Source: Bacteroidales bacterium (lineage in GTDB: Bacteria > Bacteroidota > Bacteroidia > Bacteroidales > UBA7960). From it: a stretch of DNA of 5,138 bases. The stretch covers positions 1-5,138 of the forward strand of contig SKYG01000339.1 of the NCBI GenBank assembly GCA_007128045.1, in the 5' to 3' direction. The stretch's first letter is position 1. Each line of letters begins with the position of its first letter. A model generated the notes under the pieces. That model made no database searches. It saw only the letters and a list, made by a program, of their open reading frames with translations, and had not been told where the DNA came from. Positions 1 through 5,138 of the stretch are shown in pieces. Made by a program: the position numbers and the translations under genes.

Positions 1-93
1 CACCATGATGGTCTCAATATCATGAAACCCATCATCGCGCTTTCTGAGCACCTGCAATCCGAGGTTTATCTTTGCGTTCGGAAAAACAATCAT
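1..93 (-). CDS. ispE: IspE N-terminus (4-diphosphocytidyl-2-C-methyl-D-erythritol kinase), cut by the left window edge
   Basis: The first 31 codons are visible, starting at the ATG at 91-93 and open to the window edge. The translation begins MIVFPNAKINLGL and continues with RDDGFHDIET. This matches the N-terminus of IspE, where the PNAKINLGL strand and the G-[FY]-H-x-[IL]-E-[TS] stretch are hallmarks of this GHMP-family kinase. IspE uses ATP to phosphorylate CDP-methylerythritol in the cytoplasmic MEP pathway for isoprenoid precursors. The Lys and Asn of the AKIN segment lie in the substrate/active-site region of the family. The glycine-rich ATP loop is beyond the window, so whether the gene is intact cannot be judged. 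The start is one base after the asmA-like stop, which implies co-transcription and probable translational coupling. The frame was too short to stand out by length and is called on motif alone. Confidence 0.9.
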   Translation of the reverse strand, partial: MIVFPNAKINLGLQVLRKRDDGFHDIETIMV

Positions 94-94
94 C

Positions 95-2698
95 TTAAAA
101 ATCCTCCCACTCGATGATCATTTTCCCTTCTTCCTGTTTTTTCAGGCGTTCCATTTCAAGTTGCTTCGCGGTTTTGGGTTTTTCTTCTTTCTGGCTTTCA
201 TCAGATTTTCCCAGGAAGCTGAATTCTGTTCGGAGGGCATCCAACAATGACTCCCTTTCCTGTCGGAGGTCATCTACAAGTTTTTGTCTGACACCGCGAT
301 GGTCGTAGGTGAAAACAGGGTTGTCGATATGTCCGCTGACTTTCAGAAACAGGGTAGTCCGTCCCAAACCATCGTCAATAATATCACCATATTGCTCCTG
401 GGGGTTGCGTCGTTCTCTGTTTTTCCGTGCCAATATGTCAGACAACAAAATCTGCATATGGTATTCTATCTGGTTTTCAAATGAATGTTTGCCGGAAAGT
501 TTCAGGTTTAACACGTTTGAGTTGATCTCCATATCAGGAATGGTGATCATGCGGTCTTTGATATGAATGTTGTTTTGCAGGGTAGAAAAGGTAATCCTGC
601 TCAGGTCGTCAACCCTCAGAAACCGGCCCAACGCATTCATGGGTTCGTAATCTACAAGCACGCCATCTTCAATCACTATGTTGGCACTGGTTTGAAGGCT
701 TTCCCAGTCAATTTGAAGGGAGGGTGACCATTGTGAGGAAAACTGAAACTCAGAGGTCATGATCCCAAAAATATGTTCATCGACGATGGCACTTTGGCCA
801 AAATTGCCCATCTGATAAAAAAGCTGGTGCACATCTACGCGATGTAACTGCGTACGACTCACGATGGTTAGCCTGTCGGGCATGGTGCCGTCGATAGTAC
901 CTGAGGTATGGATGGTTCCATTCATTGATGAGAAGCTTACATGCTCAGCATTGAACCGTTTGTTGTTCAGGCTGATGTTGCCTGACAGGCCTGATGCCTC
1001 AAACCGCCGGAACCGCAAATGATCCGCTTTGGCAAAGAGGTTAAAGCTCAGCCGATCGGAAAACGATAGTTTATAATCGGCCCCATCATTCTCCGCATTT
1101 GTTTTCAACAGTTCATCAACGTCGATCATCTTCGAATACAGGCTGGCATCTATATGTATGGGTTCGTTCTCTAAAAGCAGATGGGGCAGTACATTACGAA
1201 AGTAACCACTAATGGCAAAGTCGCTATTGCCGATGTTTCCAAAAAATGTCTCAACCATCAGGTCGTTTTGTCTAAATACCAGGCTCCCCTGTATGCCATG
1301 GTATAGATGCGCGCTGTTTTTGATGGTGAACCCCAGGTTTTTTGCCGAAATGTTGCCTGATGCACGAGCATGTATGAGGTCTTGTCTGGTAAAGTTGTTT
1401 CTTTCACTCATAGCTCCCTGGAAGTTGATATCAAGCATCATACGGCCAGCGACACTGCTTACCGTGTTGAGCTGTAACAGGTTTTTTATGTCTGCTGCGT
1501 TCATATTGGCATACAGGTTCAGGGATATATCTGGCATCGTGAAGTTTTTCAGTAAGATGCTTCCCCTGATTGTTCCATCGTTCATGGCGGCCCTGACATG
1601 TTGAACAGAAAGGGCAGTTGTTTCAGGGTTGTTTTGTTCCCCGTTGTGGTATGTGCCTGTAAAACTTACCTCTTTGAGTCTTATGCCTGAGGCAGCGTGG
1701 TTCATCTCTCCCTGCTGCAGGGAGAAGGATGCGTCAATAGAAGGGTTCTCATTGCCGGTGAATGGCCCTGTGATGGTGGCTGTAAAGGCCAGCTCTCCTT
1801 TTGCCCGGTAGTCGGAGGTGTACTTTTTTACCTGGTCGGGCATGTCATCGAGCAGGTTTTGCAAGGTAAGGTTGTTCCCTTCAATACGTGTGTTAAAGTC
1901 CAATCCGTCATGTATCTTTTTCAGGCTGCCGGTAACAATGAATTCATGGTTGTGTATGGCGATATTTCCTTTATGGAATTGGTAGGTGGTGTTGTTGTTA
2001 ACATCCAATGTCATGTCGATCTTTACAGGTTTTTCCCGGATGATGGCCATGCTGTCGAGCGTCACCTCCATGGCATGCATGTCGCCGGCTACCGACAATA
2101 TATAGGAGGAGTTTTTGAACAGGCCCTTCAGTGATGCCTTTGAAATATCCAGTTGTATGTGGTGGTTATTTCTTTTGTCGGAGTAACTGGCTTGCATATT
2201 ATTCAGCAGTATTCGCTGCAGGTCCAGATGAAAATTCTCCTGTGCAGATGAGGTGTCATGATCCCAGAATTCAAAATTGGCCTGACCCTGATCGTCGACA
2301 GTTGCTGTAACAAACCCTTTGTTTATGGTAAGCTGTTTTAGCGTGTAATTTTTTCGGATTATATCTATAATCCGGAACTGAAGATACAGTCTCTCTGCAT
2401 GCAGCAAGGTGTCGGGTGCATTCGCTGTTGTGGTACCCATGATGGTAATGCCATTGAAAGTCAGCGAGGCCAGGGGGAAGCTTCTGAACACGTCGAGCCG
2501 GATATCTTCAACATATATTTCTGTTCGGAGATGATGATTCAGCGAGTCTATAAACAGCGATTTGATCTTGTCCTGGTAAACCCATCCCAGGATGAGAAGA
2601 ATGACGGTGAGCAAGACAATAAATACCAGTCCTGAGATTGCGGCGAGCCTCAGGAATTCGACAACCATTGTTGTTTTTTCTCGTCTGGTTGAATCCAT
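95..2698 (-). CDS. AsmA-family inner-membrane-anchored periplasmic protein
   Basis: The 867-residue product has a short basic N-terminus and one hydrophobic segment at about residues 17-40. The rest is a long run of beta-strand-like alternating sequence, the layout of AsmA/TamB/YhdP-type proteins, which are anchored in the inner membrane and extend into the periplasm. Residues about 41-90 (with FRSFPLASLTFNGI) are the typical start of the AsmA N-terminal domain. Residues about 647-756 resemble the AsmA C-terminal region, including IEDGVLVDYEPM and a repeated 'LKLSGKH..F.NQIEYHM' style of strand. The last 65 residues are charged and probably helical, ending EWEDF. There is no cysteine in the whole protein. 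Family members act in outer-membrane biogenesis and, for the larger ones, in phospholipid transport between membranes; the role of this one is inferred. The start at 2698 is 18 bases after the rluB stop; Met11 (2666-2668) is an alternative that keeps the membrane segment. The gene sits between rluB and ispE, apparently in one operon. Confidence 0.85.
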   Translation of the reverse strand: MDSTRREKTTMVVEFLRLAAISGLVFIVLLTVILLILGWVYQDKIKSLFIDSLNHHLRTEIYVEDIRLDVFRSFPLASLTFNGITIMGTTTANAPDTLLHAERLYLQFRIIDIIRKNYTLKQLTINKGFVTATVDDQGQANFEFWDHDTSSAQENFHLDLQRILLNNMQASYSDKRNNHHIQLDISKASLKGLFKNSSYILSVAGDMHAMEVTLDSMAIIREKPVKIDMTLDVNNNTTYQFHKGNIAIHNHEFIVTGSLKKIHDGLDFNTRIEGNNLTLQNLLDDMPDQVKKYTSDYRAKGELAFTATITGPFTGNENPSIDASFSLQQGEMNHAASGIRLKEVSFTGTYHNGEQNNPETTALSVQHVRAAMNDGTIRGSILLKNFTMPDISLNLYANMNAADIKNLLQLNTVSSVAGRMMLDINFQGAMSERNNFTRQDLIHARASGNISAKNLGFTIKNSAHLYHGIQGSLVFRQNDLMVETFFGNIGNSDFAISGYFRNVLPHLLLENEPIHIDASLYSKMIDVDELLKTNAENDGADYKLSFSDRLSFNLFAKADHLRFRRFEASGLSGNISLNNKRFNAEHVSFSSMNGTIHTSGTIDGTMPDRLTIVSRTQLHRVDVHQLFYQMGNFGQSAIVDEHIFGIMTSEFQFSSQWSPSLQIDWESLQTSANIVIEDGVLVDYEPMNALGRFLRVDDLSRITFSTLQNNIHIKDRMITIPDMEINSNVLNLKLSGKHSFENQIEYHMQILLSDILARKNRERRNPQEQYGDIIDDGLGRTTLFLKVSGHIDNPVFTYDHRGVRQKLVDDLRQERESLLDALRTEFSFLGKSDESQKEEKPKTAKQLEMERLKKQEEGKMIIEWEDF
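103..107 (-). promoter_or_regulatory. Shine-Dalgarno-like GGAGG ahead of ispE
   Basis: On the minus strand GGAGG lies nine bases before the ispE ATG, inside the last codons of the asmA-like gene (Trp-Glu-Asp). Spacing suits a ribosome binding site. However, Bacteroidota usually rely little on Shine-Dalgarno pairing and these bases also encode protein, so it may be coincidence. Coupling from the immediately adjacent stop codon is an equally good explanation for ispE initiation. Confidence 0.3.
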
Positions 2699-2716
2699 AC
2701 GTTAATAACGCAAAAA

Positions 2717-3724
2717 TCAGCCCAGCATTTTAAGGAAGTTCACTTCTTTTTCTGAAAGGAAGCGCCATTTGCCTCTGGGCAGGTCTTTTTTGGTCAGCCC
2801 GGCGAAGACCACGCGGTCCAGTTTTTCTACTCTATAGCCGAAATGTTCGAAGAGTCGTCTGACCACCCGGTTCTGGCCTGAGTGGATTTCGATGCCAATC
2901 TCTTTTTTATTGTTTGCCGTTCCGGCGAATTCAAGCTTGTCGGGCACTACCAAAGTTCCATCGAGCTGTATGCCTTTCATGATATCCAGCATATCGGCCT
3001 TGGTAAGGGCCTTGTCGATGTGTACGTGGTATAGCTTTTTTACGCCATGTTTTGGGTGTGTAAGCTTCTTGGTCAGCTCGCCATCGTTGGTAAACAGCAA
3101 CACCCCGGTGGTGTTTCTGTCGAGCCGTCCTACTGGGTATATCCGTTCTTTGCAGGCACTCTTGATGAGGTCAAATACGGTTTTTCTTTCCTGGGGGTCG
3201 TCGGTGGTGGTGATAAAATCTTTGGGCTTGTTGAGCAGCAGGTACACTTTTTTCTCGTTATTGAGTCTCCGGTCGCCATATTTAACCACATCGCCGGGCA
3301 TCACTTTTGTTCCCATCTCTGTAACCACAGTGCCATTTACGCTGATGGCTCCCGCGGAAATGAGTACGTCTGCTTCGCGACGGGAGCATACTCCTGCGTT
3401 GGCTACATACCGGTTTAACCGGATGCTTTCGTCGTAGGTTGCGTCAGATTTTCTATATGTGGTGGTTCCTGCCTTTTTCCTGGGATAAGGTTTCTGTGTT
3501 CTGCCCGCAGGCCGCCCGGCTCCGATCCTGACATCGGCGCCTTTTCTTACTCCGGGCCGCCCGGTTCGTGGCCTGTCGTCCTGTTCTGTTCTTGGTGCAG
3601 GCCGCCCGGTTCTGGGTTGGTCTTTTTTAAAGGGTCTTCCTGAAGTTCGTCCTGATTTGGCCTGACCTGCGCGGGCTCCTTTTCTGTTGCCGGCAGCTGG
3701 TTGTTTTTTTTGCATTGGATGCAT
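2717..3724 (-). CDS. rluB: RluB/RsuA-family 23S rRNA pseudouridine synthase with long disordered N-terminal extension
   Basis: The 335-residue protein has three parts. Residues 1 to about 98 are low-complexity and rich in Arg, Gly, Pro and Lys, with GRP motifs at 29, 40, 55 and 70. Residues about 101-150 form an S4 RNA-binding domain (IRLNRYVANAGVCSRREAD, then ISVNG). Residues about 159-332 are the pseudouridine synthase domain, with the catalytic Asp202 in GRLDRNTTG and a C-terminal VVRRLFEHFGY motif that identifies the RsuA/RluB/E/F branch. E. coli RluB converts U2605 of 23S rRNA; the exact target here is inferred, and another member of the branch cannot be excluded. The extension gives the protein roughly 80-100 residues more than a bare S4 plus synthase core; such basic tails are common on Bacteroidota orthologs. 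The ATG at 3722-3724 is used; Met4 (3713-3715) is a near-equal alternative. A terminator lies upstream, so the gene should have its own promoter, but I found no convincing one. The asmA-like gene follows after 18 bases. Confidence 0.9.
   Translation of the reverse strand: MHPMQKKQPAAGNRKGARAGQAKSGRTSGRPFKKDQPRTGRPAPRTEQDDRPRTGRPGVRKGADVRIGAGRPAGRTQKPYPRKKAGTTTYRKSDATYDESIRLNRYVANAGVCSRREADVLISAGAISVNGTVVTEMGTKVMPGDVVKYGDRRLNNEKKVYLLLNKPKDFITTTDDPQERKTVFDLIKSACKERIYPVGRLDRNTTGVLLFTNDGELTKKLTHPKHGVKKLYHVHIDKALTKADMLDIMKGIQLDGTLVVPDKLEFAGTANNKKEIGIEIHSGQNRVVRRLFEHFGYRVEKLDRVVFAGLTKKDLPRGKWRFLSEKEVNFLKMLG
3482..3616 (-). repeat. Three degenerate 45-bp tandem repeats inside the rluB N-terminal extension
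   Basis: The ten-base string GGCCGCCCGG (plus strand) occurs at 3510-3519, 3555-3564 and 3600-3609, exactly 45 bases apart. In the protein these are GRP motifs at residues 40, 55 and 70, within 15-residue units at 37-51, 52-66 and 67-81. The first two units share PRTGRP and are the closest; the third has diverged around the core. The repeat keeps the reading frame and adds basic, proline-rich, probably disordered sequence before the S4 domain. It is locally more GC-rich than the surrounding genes. Confidence 0.75.
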
Positions 3725-3782
3725 GTTTGATTATGAGTCACTTAGTAGCTACGGCGCCTGATTCTGCCGGTTTAGACCTGAC

Positions 3783-3807
3783 AAAAAAAGGCGCTGAAAG
3801 CGCCTTT
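3783..3807 (-). terminator. Intrinsic terminator after the 94-residue gene
   Basis: Read on the minus strand, a perfect 9-bp stem (AAAGGCGCT pairing with AGCGCCTTT) closes a three-base loop and runs straight into seven T residues, three of which are part of the stem. It begins 23 bases after the stop of the upstream small gene and ends about 58 bases before the rluB start. It therefore most likely ends the ftsZ-FKBP-small-protein transcript and separates it from rluB-asmA-ispE. On the plus strand the run of T after the stem is only three bases and no plus-strand gene leads into it. Confidence 0.9.
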
Positions 3808-3830
3808 GGAAAAGCAAAGCTATATGTTGG

Positions 3831-4115
3831 TTACCGGGTTACCGTATTTAATTTTTCAAAGGCTTTGTTCACTTTCTCCAATAGTTCATCAAATAATGTC
3901 CGGTAGTATGATTTAAGTTTCTTCTTACCGTCTTTCACTTCAGGGTTGTTTACCTTGTTGATCAGCTCTTCGCGATACGCTACCATCTCATTGATGAGGC
4001 TTTCCAGCTCATCATTATTTTCAGTTCCTCTGGTATATTGATGCAGAAGGCAGATGCCTATCACTTCATCGACCAGGTAATTGATGTCTTTCTTTAAGTT
4101 CTTAATGCTTGCCAT
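3831..4115 (-). CDS. Conserved-looking small helical protein of unknown function
   Basis: The 94-residue product begins MASIKNLKKDINYLVDEVI. It lacks a signal peptide and membrane segments, so it is probably cytoplasmic. The sequence is dense in Lys, Glu, Leu and Asn with heptad-like hydrophobic spacing. This suggests three or four helices: about residues 5-28, 34-56 and 62-90, with a polar break at TRGTENND (28-35). From memory the opening resembles a family of roughly 90-110-residue uncharacterised Bacteroidota proteins starting with a similar K-NLKKDIN-Y motif, but I cannot name a domain or function. The start lies 12 bases after the FKBP stop, with no room for a separate promoter, so the two are probably co-transcribed. 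A strong terminator follows the stop. The stop codon lies inside an 8-bp tandem duplication. Length, start position, tight spacing and following terminator all support a real gene. Confidence 0.8.
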   Translation of the reverse strand: MASIKNLKKDINYLVDEVIGICLLHQYTRGTENNDELESLINEMVAYREELINKVNNPEVKDGKKKLKSYYRTLFDELLEKVNKAFEKLNTVTR

Positions 4116-4127
4116 TGTAGTTATTTC

Positions 4128-4595
4128 TTAAAAGTCTATAATCTCAATATCGTAAATCAGCACGGAGTTCATTGGAATGCCCATATAATAAGAATTCTCT
4201 CCGTATCCCAAACCAGAGGGGACGATAATAATGCCGTTACTCCCTTTGCTGAACAGCGGTAGCCCGTATCTGAATCCGGGCGGGTCGGGGAATTGCATGT
4301 TAATCATTTTAGATCTTGGTCCCTCAAAAACCTTGCCATTTATCAGCCTTCCGGTTAAGTTTAACCTGACACTTGAGTTGGCTTTGGGCAATACGCCACT
4401 TCCTTCATTTTCAATATAGTAGAATACCCCTGATTCATGCTCGATGGCATCGATATCATTTTCTTTGATGTAATCAAGTATCTTTGCCCTGTCTTTTTCT
4501 GCAATTCTTTCGGGATCATCTTTACCACATGATCCTGCGAGAAGCAGGATAAACAGGTACAATAAGCCGGTTAAACGGATGTGGTATATAGCCAT
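4128..4595 (-). CDS. FKBP-type peptidyl-prolyl isomerase-like lipoprotein
   Basis: The 155-residue protein starts with a short signal peptide (hydrophobic about 7-20) and a lipobox-like AGSC with Cys23 as the predicted lipidated residue. The mature end reads C-G-K-D-D-P-E, which fits the K-(D/E)-(D/E) lipoprotein export signal described in Bacteroidota, so it may be displayed on the cell surface. Residues about 55-155 form a compact FKBP domain: GVFYYI, then LNLTGRLINGKVFEG (78-92), GLGYGE (128-133), and the closing IPMNSVLIYDIEIIDF. FKBPs catalyse cis-trans isomerisation of proline peptide bonds. Several pocket residues differ from the FKBP12 pattern: the VHYTG Tyr is Leu, the FD pair is FE and no Trp is visible at the pocket floor, so activity may be weak or replaced by a chaperone role. 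The start is 53 bases from the ftsZ stop; a second ATG at 4598-4600 is in another frame. Related FKBP lipoproteins such as GldI take part in gliding, but nothing here shows that role. Confidence 0.85.
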   Translation of the reverse strand: MAIYHIRLTGLLYLFILLLAGSCGKDDPERIAEKDRAKILDYIKENDIDAIEHESGVFYYIENEGSGVLPKANSSVRLNLTGRLINGKVFEGPRSKMINMQFPDPPGFRYGLPLFSKGSNGIIIVPSGLGYGENSYYMGIPMNSVLIYDIEIIDF

Positions 4596-4620
4596 GACAT
4601 AGTTCCCTTGAAATTCCCTG

Positions 4621-4653
4621 CAAATTTACAAAAAAAATCGCAGCTTATTCAAT
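4621..4653 (-). promoter_or_regulatory. Candidate Bacteroidota-type promoter for the FKBP gene
   Basis: On the minus strand TAAATTTG at 4628-4621 matches the Bacteroidota -7 consensus TAnnTTTG exactly. Twenty-one bases further upstream, ATTG at 4653-4650 matches the -33 element TTTG at three of four positions. A start of transcription would fall roughly 20 bases before the FKBP ATG. The upstream element overlaps the ftsZ stop codon. The region is AT-rich, including an eight-T run, so a chance match is possible and read-through from ftsZ may also transcribe the gene. Confidence 0.4.
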
Positions 4654-5138
4654 CAACGTTGTCATGTAGAAAAGAATTGTTCGACTTTATCTGTATTTTT
4701 TTTTCGTCATCTTCATGCAATGAATATCTTGATACCTGCGATTCATCGCTGGCGGGTACCTTACTCAGCAGCACGTTTCTTCTGACAAAAGCCGGTTGCT
4801 TTTCCAGGTCGTTCAGGCCTTCAGGGCTTTTGATTTTAACACTTAGCTCTCTTAGCCGTTGTTCCCTGTCTCTTATCTTTTGTTGCAGCTCCTCTTCTGA
4901 TACAGGATTTGAAAATGGACCAACCTGGCCCAGTGCCTGTTTAAAGGGGCTGGAATCTTGATGCCGTGACTCATCTGGTTTGGCAGTAGATTTGATATTA
5001 CCAACGGGCTCAAAGTCCAGTGTATGCCTGATGATTTCTTTTTTGGGCTTGACCTGGTCTTCCTTTTGTTGTTGATTCTCCTTTCTGGTGGTAAATGTCA
5101 TGCCATCAACCTCATGTGACTGGCCGGCAACCTTTTGC
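4649..5138 (-). CDS. ftsZ: Cell division protein FtsZ, C-terminal part (5' end beyond the right window edge)
   Basis: The frame is open to the right edge: 162 full codons are visible, beginning QKVAGQSHEVDG before an internal Met at 5099-5101, which should not be taken as the start. What is seen is the variable linker, rich in Gln, Lys, Glu and Ser, then a conserved block with SPEGLNDLEKQPAFVRRNV, then the terminal peptide NNSFLHDNVD. That block and tail are characteristic of Bacteroidota FtsZ; the conserved tail is the part that binds membrane tethers and regulators such as FtsA in FtsZ generally. The GTPase core, with the GGGTGTG signature, lies outside the window, so it cannot be inspected. 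FtsZ is the tubulin-like GTPase that forms the division ring on the inner face of the cytoplasmic membrane. No hairpin terminator follows the stop; only a run of eight T is present before the FKBP gene 53 bases downstream. Confidence 0.92.
   Translation of the reverse strand, partial: QKVAGQSHEVDGMTFTTRKENQQQKEDQVKPKKEIIRHTLDFEPVGNIKSTAKPDESRHQDSSPFKQALGQVGPFSNPVSEEELQQKIRDREQRLRELSVKIKSPEGLNDLEKQPAFVRRNVLLSKVPASDESQVSRYSLHEDDEKKIQIKSNNSFLHDNVD

Noticed and set aside
1212..2134. Plus-strand open frames of 130, 60 and 145 codons opposite the asmA-like gene
   Set aside because: All are antisense to a continuous 867-codon gene, overlap one another in different frames and have no family features; they are shadows.
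2700..2710. 11-base inverted repeat CGTTAATAACG between rluB and the asmA-like gene
   Set aside because: The arms are five bases and AT-rich around a single central base, too short for a hairpin and no stronger than chance for an operator.
2892..3437. 181-codon open frame on the plus strand opposite rluB
   Set aside because: It lies wholly antisense to the well-supported S4 and synthase domains. Its translation is Ser/Leu/Val-rich with no recognisable motif, as expected from the complement of a conserved gene.
3547..3741. 64-codon minus-strand frame overlapping the start of rluB in another frame
   Set aside because: It spans the low-complexity rluB extension, where the repeat and GC-rich codons keep several frames open. 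The translation has no motif, and the rluB frame is supported by its conserved domains.
3753..3822. Possible attenuator in the rluB leader: TAGCTTTG box at 3822-3815 before the terminator, and AGGCGCC at 3759-3753 that could pair with one terminator arm
   Set aside because: The alternative partner lies downstream of the T-run, so it would be made only after the termination decision and could not act as an antiterminator. No TTTG element sits at the right distance upstream of the box. The hairpin is better explained as the terminator of the preceding gene.
4630..4648. Eight-T run just after the ftsZ stop as an intrinsic terminator
   Set aside because: No stable GC-rich hairpin precedes the T-run, only AT-rich sequence and a short GCTGCG stretch without a complement. 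The FKBP gene follows closely.
4649..5101. A separate 150-residue gene starting at the ATG at 5099-5101
   Set aside because: The frame continues without a stop to the window edge and the C-terminus is that of FtsZ, so the ATG is an internal methionine of a truncated ftsZ.

Overview
The window reads as a stretch of ordinary chromosome from a member of the Bacteroidota. The best evidence is the FtsZ C-terminus (ending NNSFLHDNVD), a form typical of that phylum. Supporting signs are an IspE N-terminus of the Bacteroidota type, a pseudouridine synthase with a long Arg/Gly/Pro-rich N-terminal extension, an FKBP lipoprotein whose mature end (C-G-K-D-D) resembles the Bacteroidota lipoprotein export signal, and a candidate TAnnTTTG-type promoter. 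I assign it no further than phylum.

All six genes lie on the minus strand, so transcription runs from the right end to the left. In transcription order: (1) the 3' end of ftsZ (5138 to 4649, its 5' part beyond the right edge); (2) a small FKBP-type lipoprotein (4595 to 4128); (3) a 94-residue helical protein of unknown function (4115 to 3831), 12 bases downstream and probably co-transcribed with the FKBP gene; (4) a strong intrinsic terminator (3807 to 3783); (5) an RluB/RsuA-family 23S rRNA pseudouridine synthase (3724 to 2717); (6) an 867-residue AsmA-family inner-membrane/periplasmic protein (2698 to 95), 18 bases downstream; (7) the first 31 codons of ispE (93 to the left edge), one base after the asmA-like stop. 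The terminator splits the window into two units: ftsZ-FKBP-small protein (with a possible internal promoter overlapping the ftsZ stop) and rluB-asmA-ispE.

The genes are housekeeping or envelope functions: division (FtsZ), envelope protein folding (FKBP lipoprotein), ribosome maturation (RluB), envelope lipid homeostasis or transport (AsmA-like) and isoprenoid precursor synthesis (IspE). Their order does not suggest one dedicated pathway. No non-coding stretch exceeds 300 bases; the largest gap is 106 bases, between rluB and the small gene, and it holds the terminator. I see no tRNA, rRNA, CRISPR array, insertion sequence, phage gene or attachment site, and no previously undescribed system. 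The items most worth checking are the export signal and worn active site of the FKBP lipoprotein, the 45-bp repeat in rluB, and the uncharacterised 94-residue protein.
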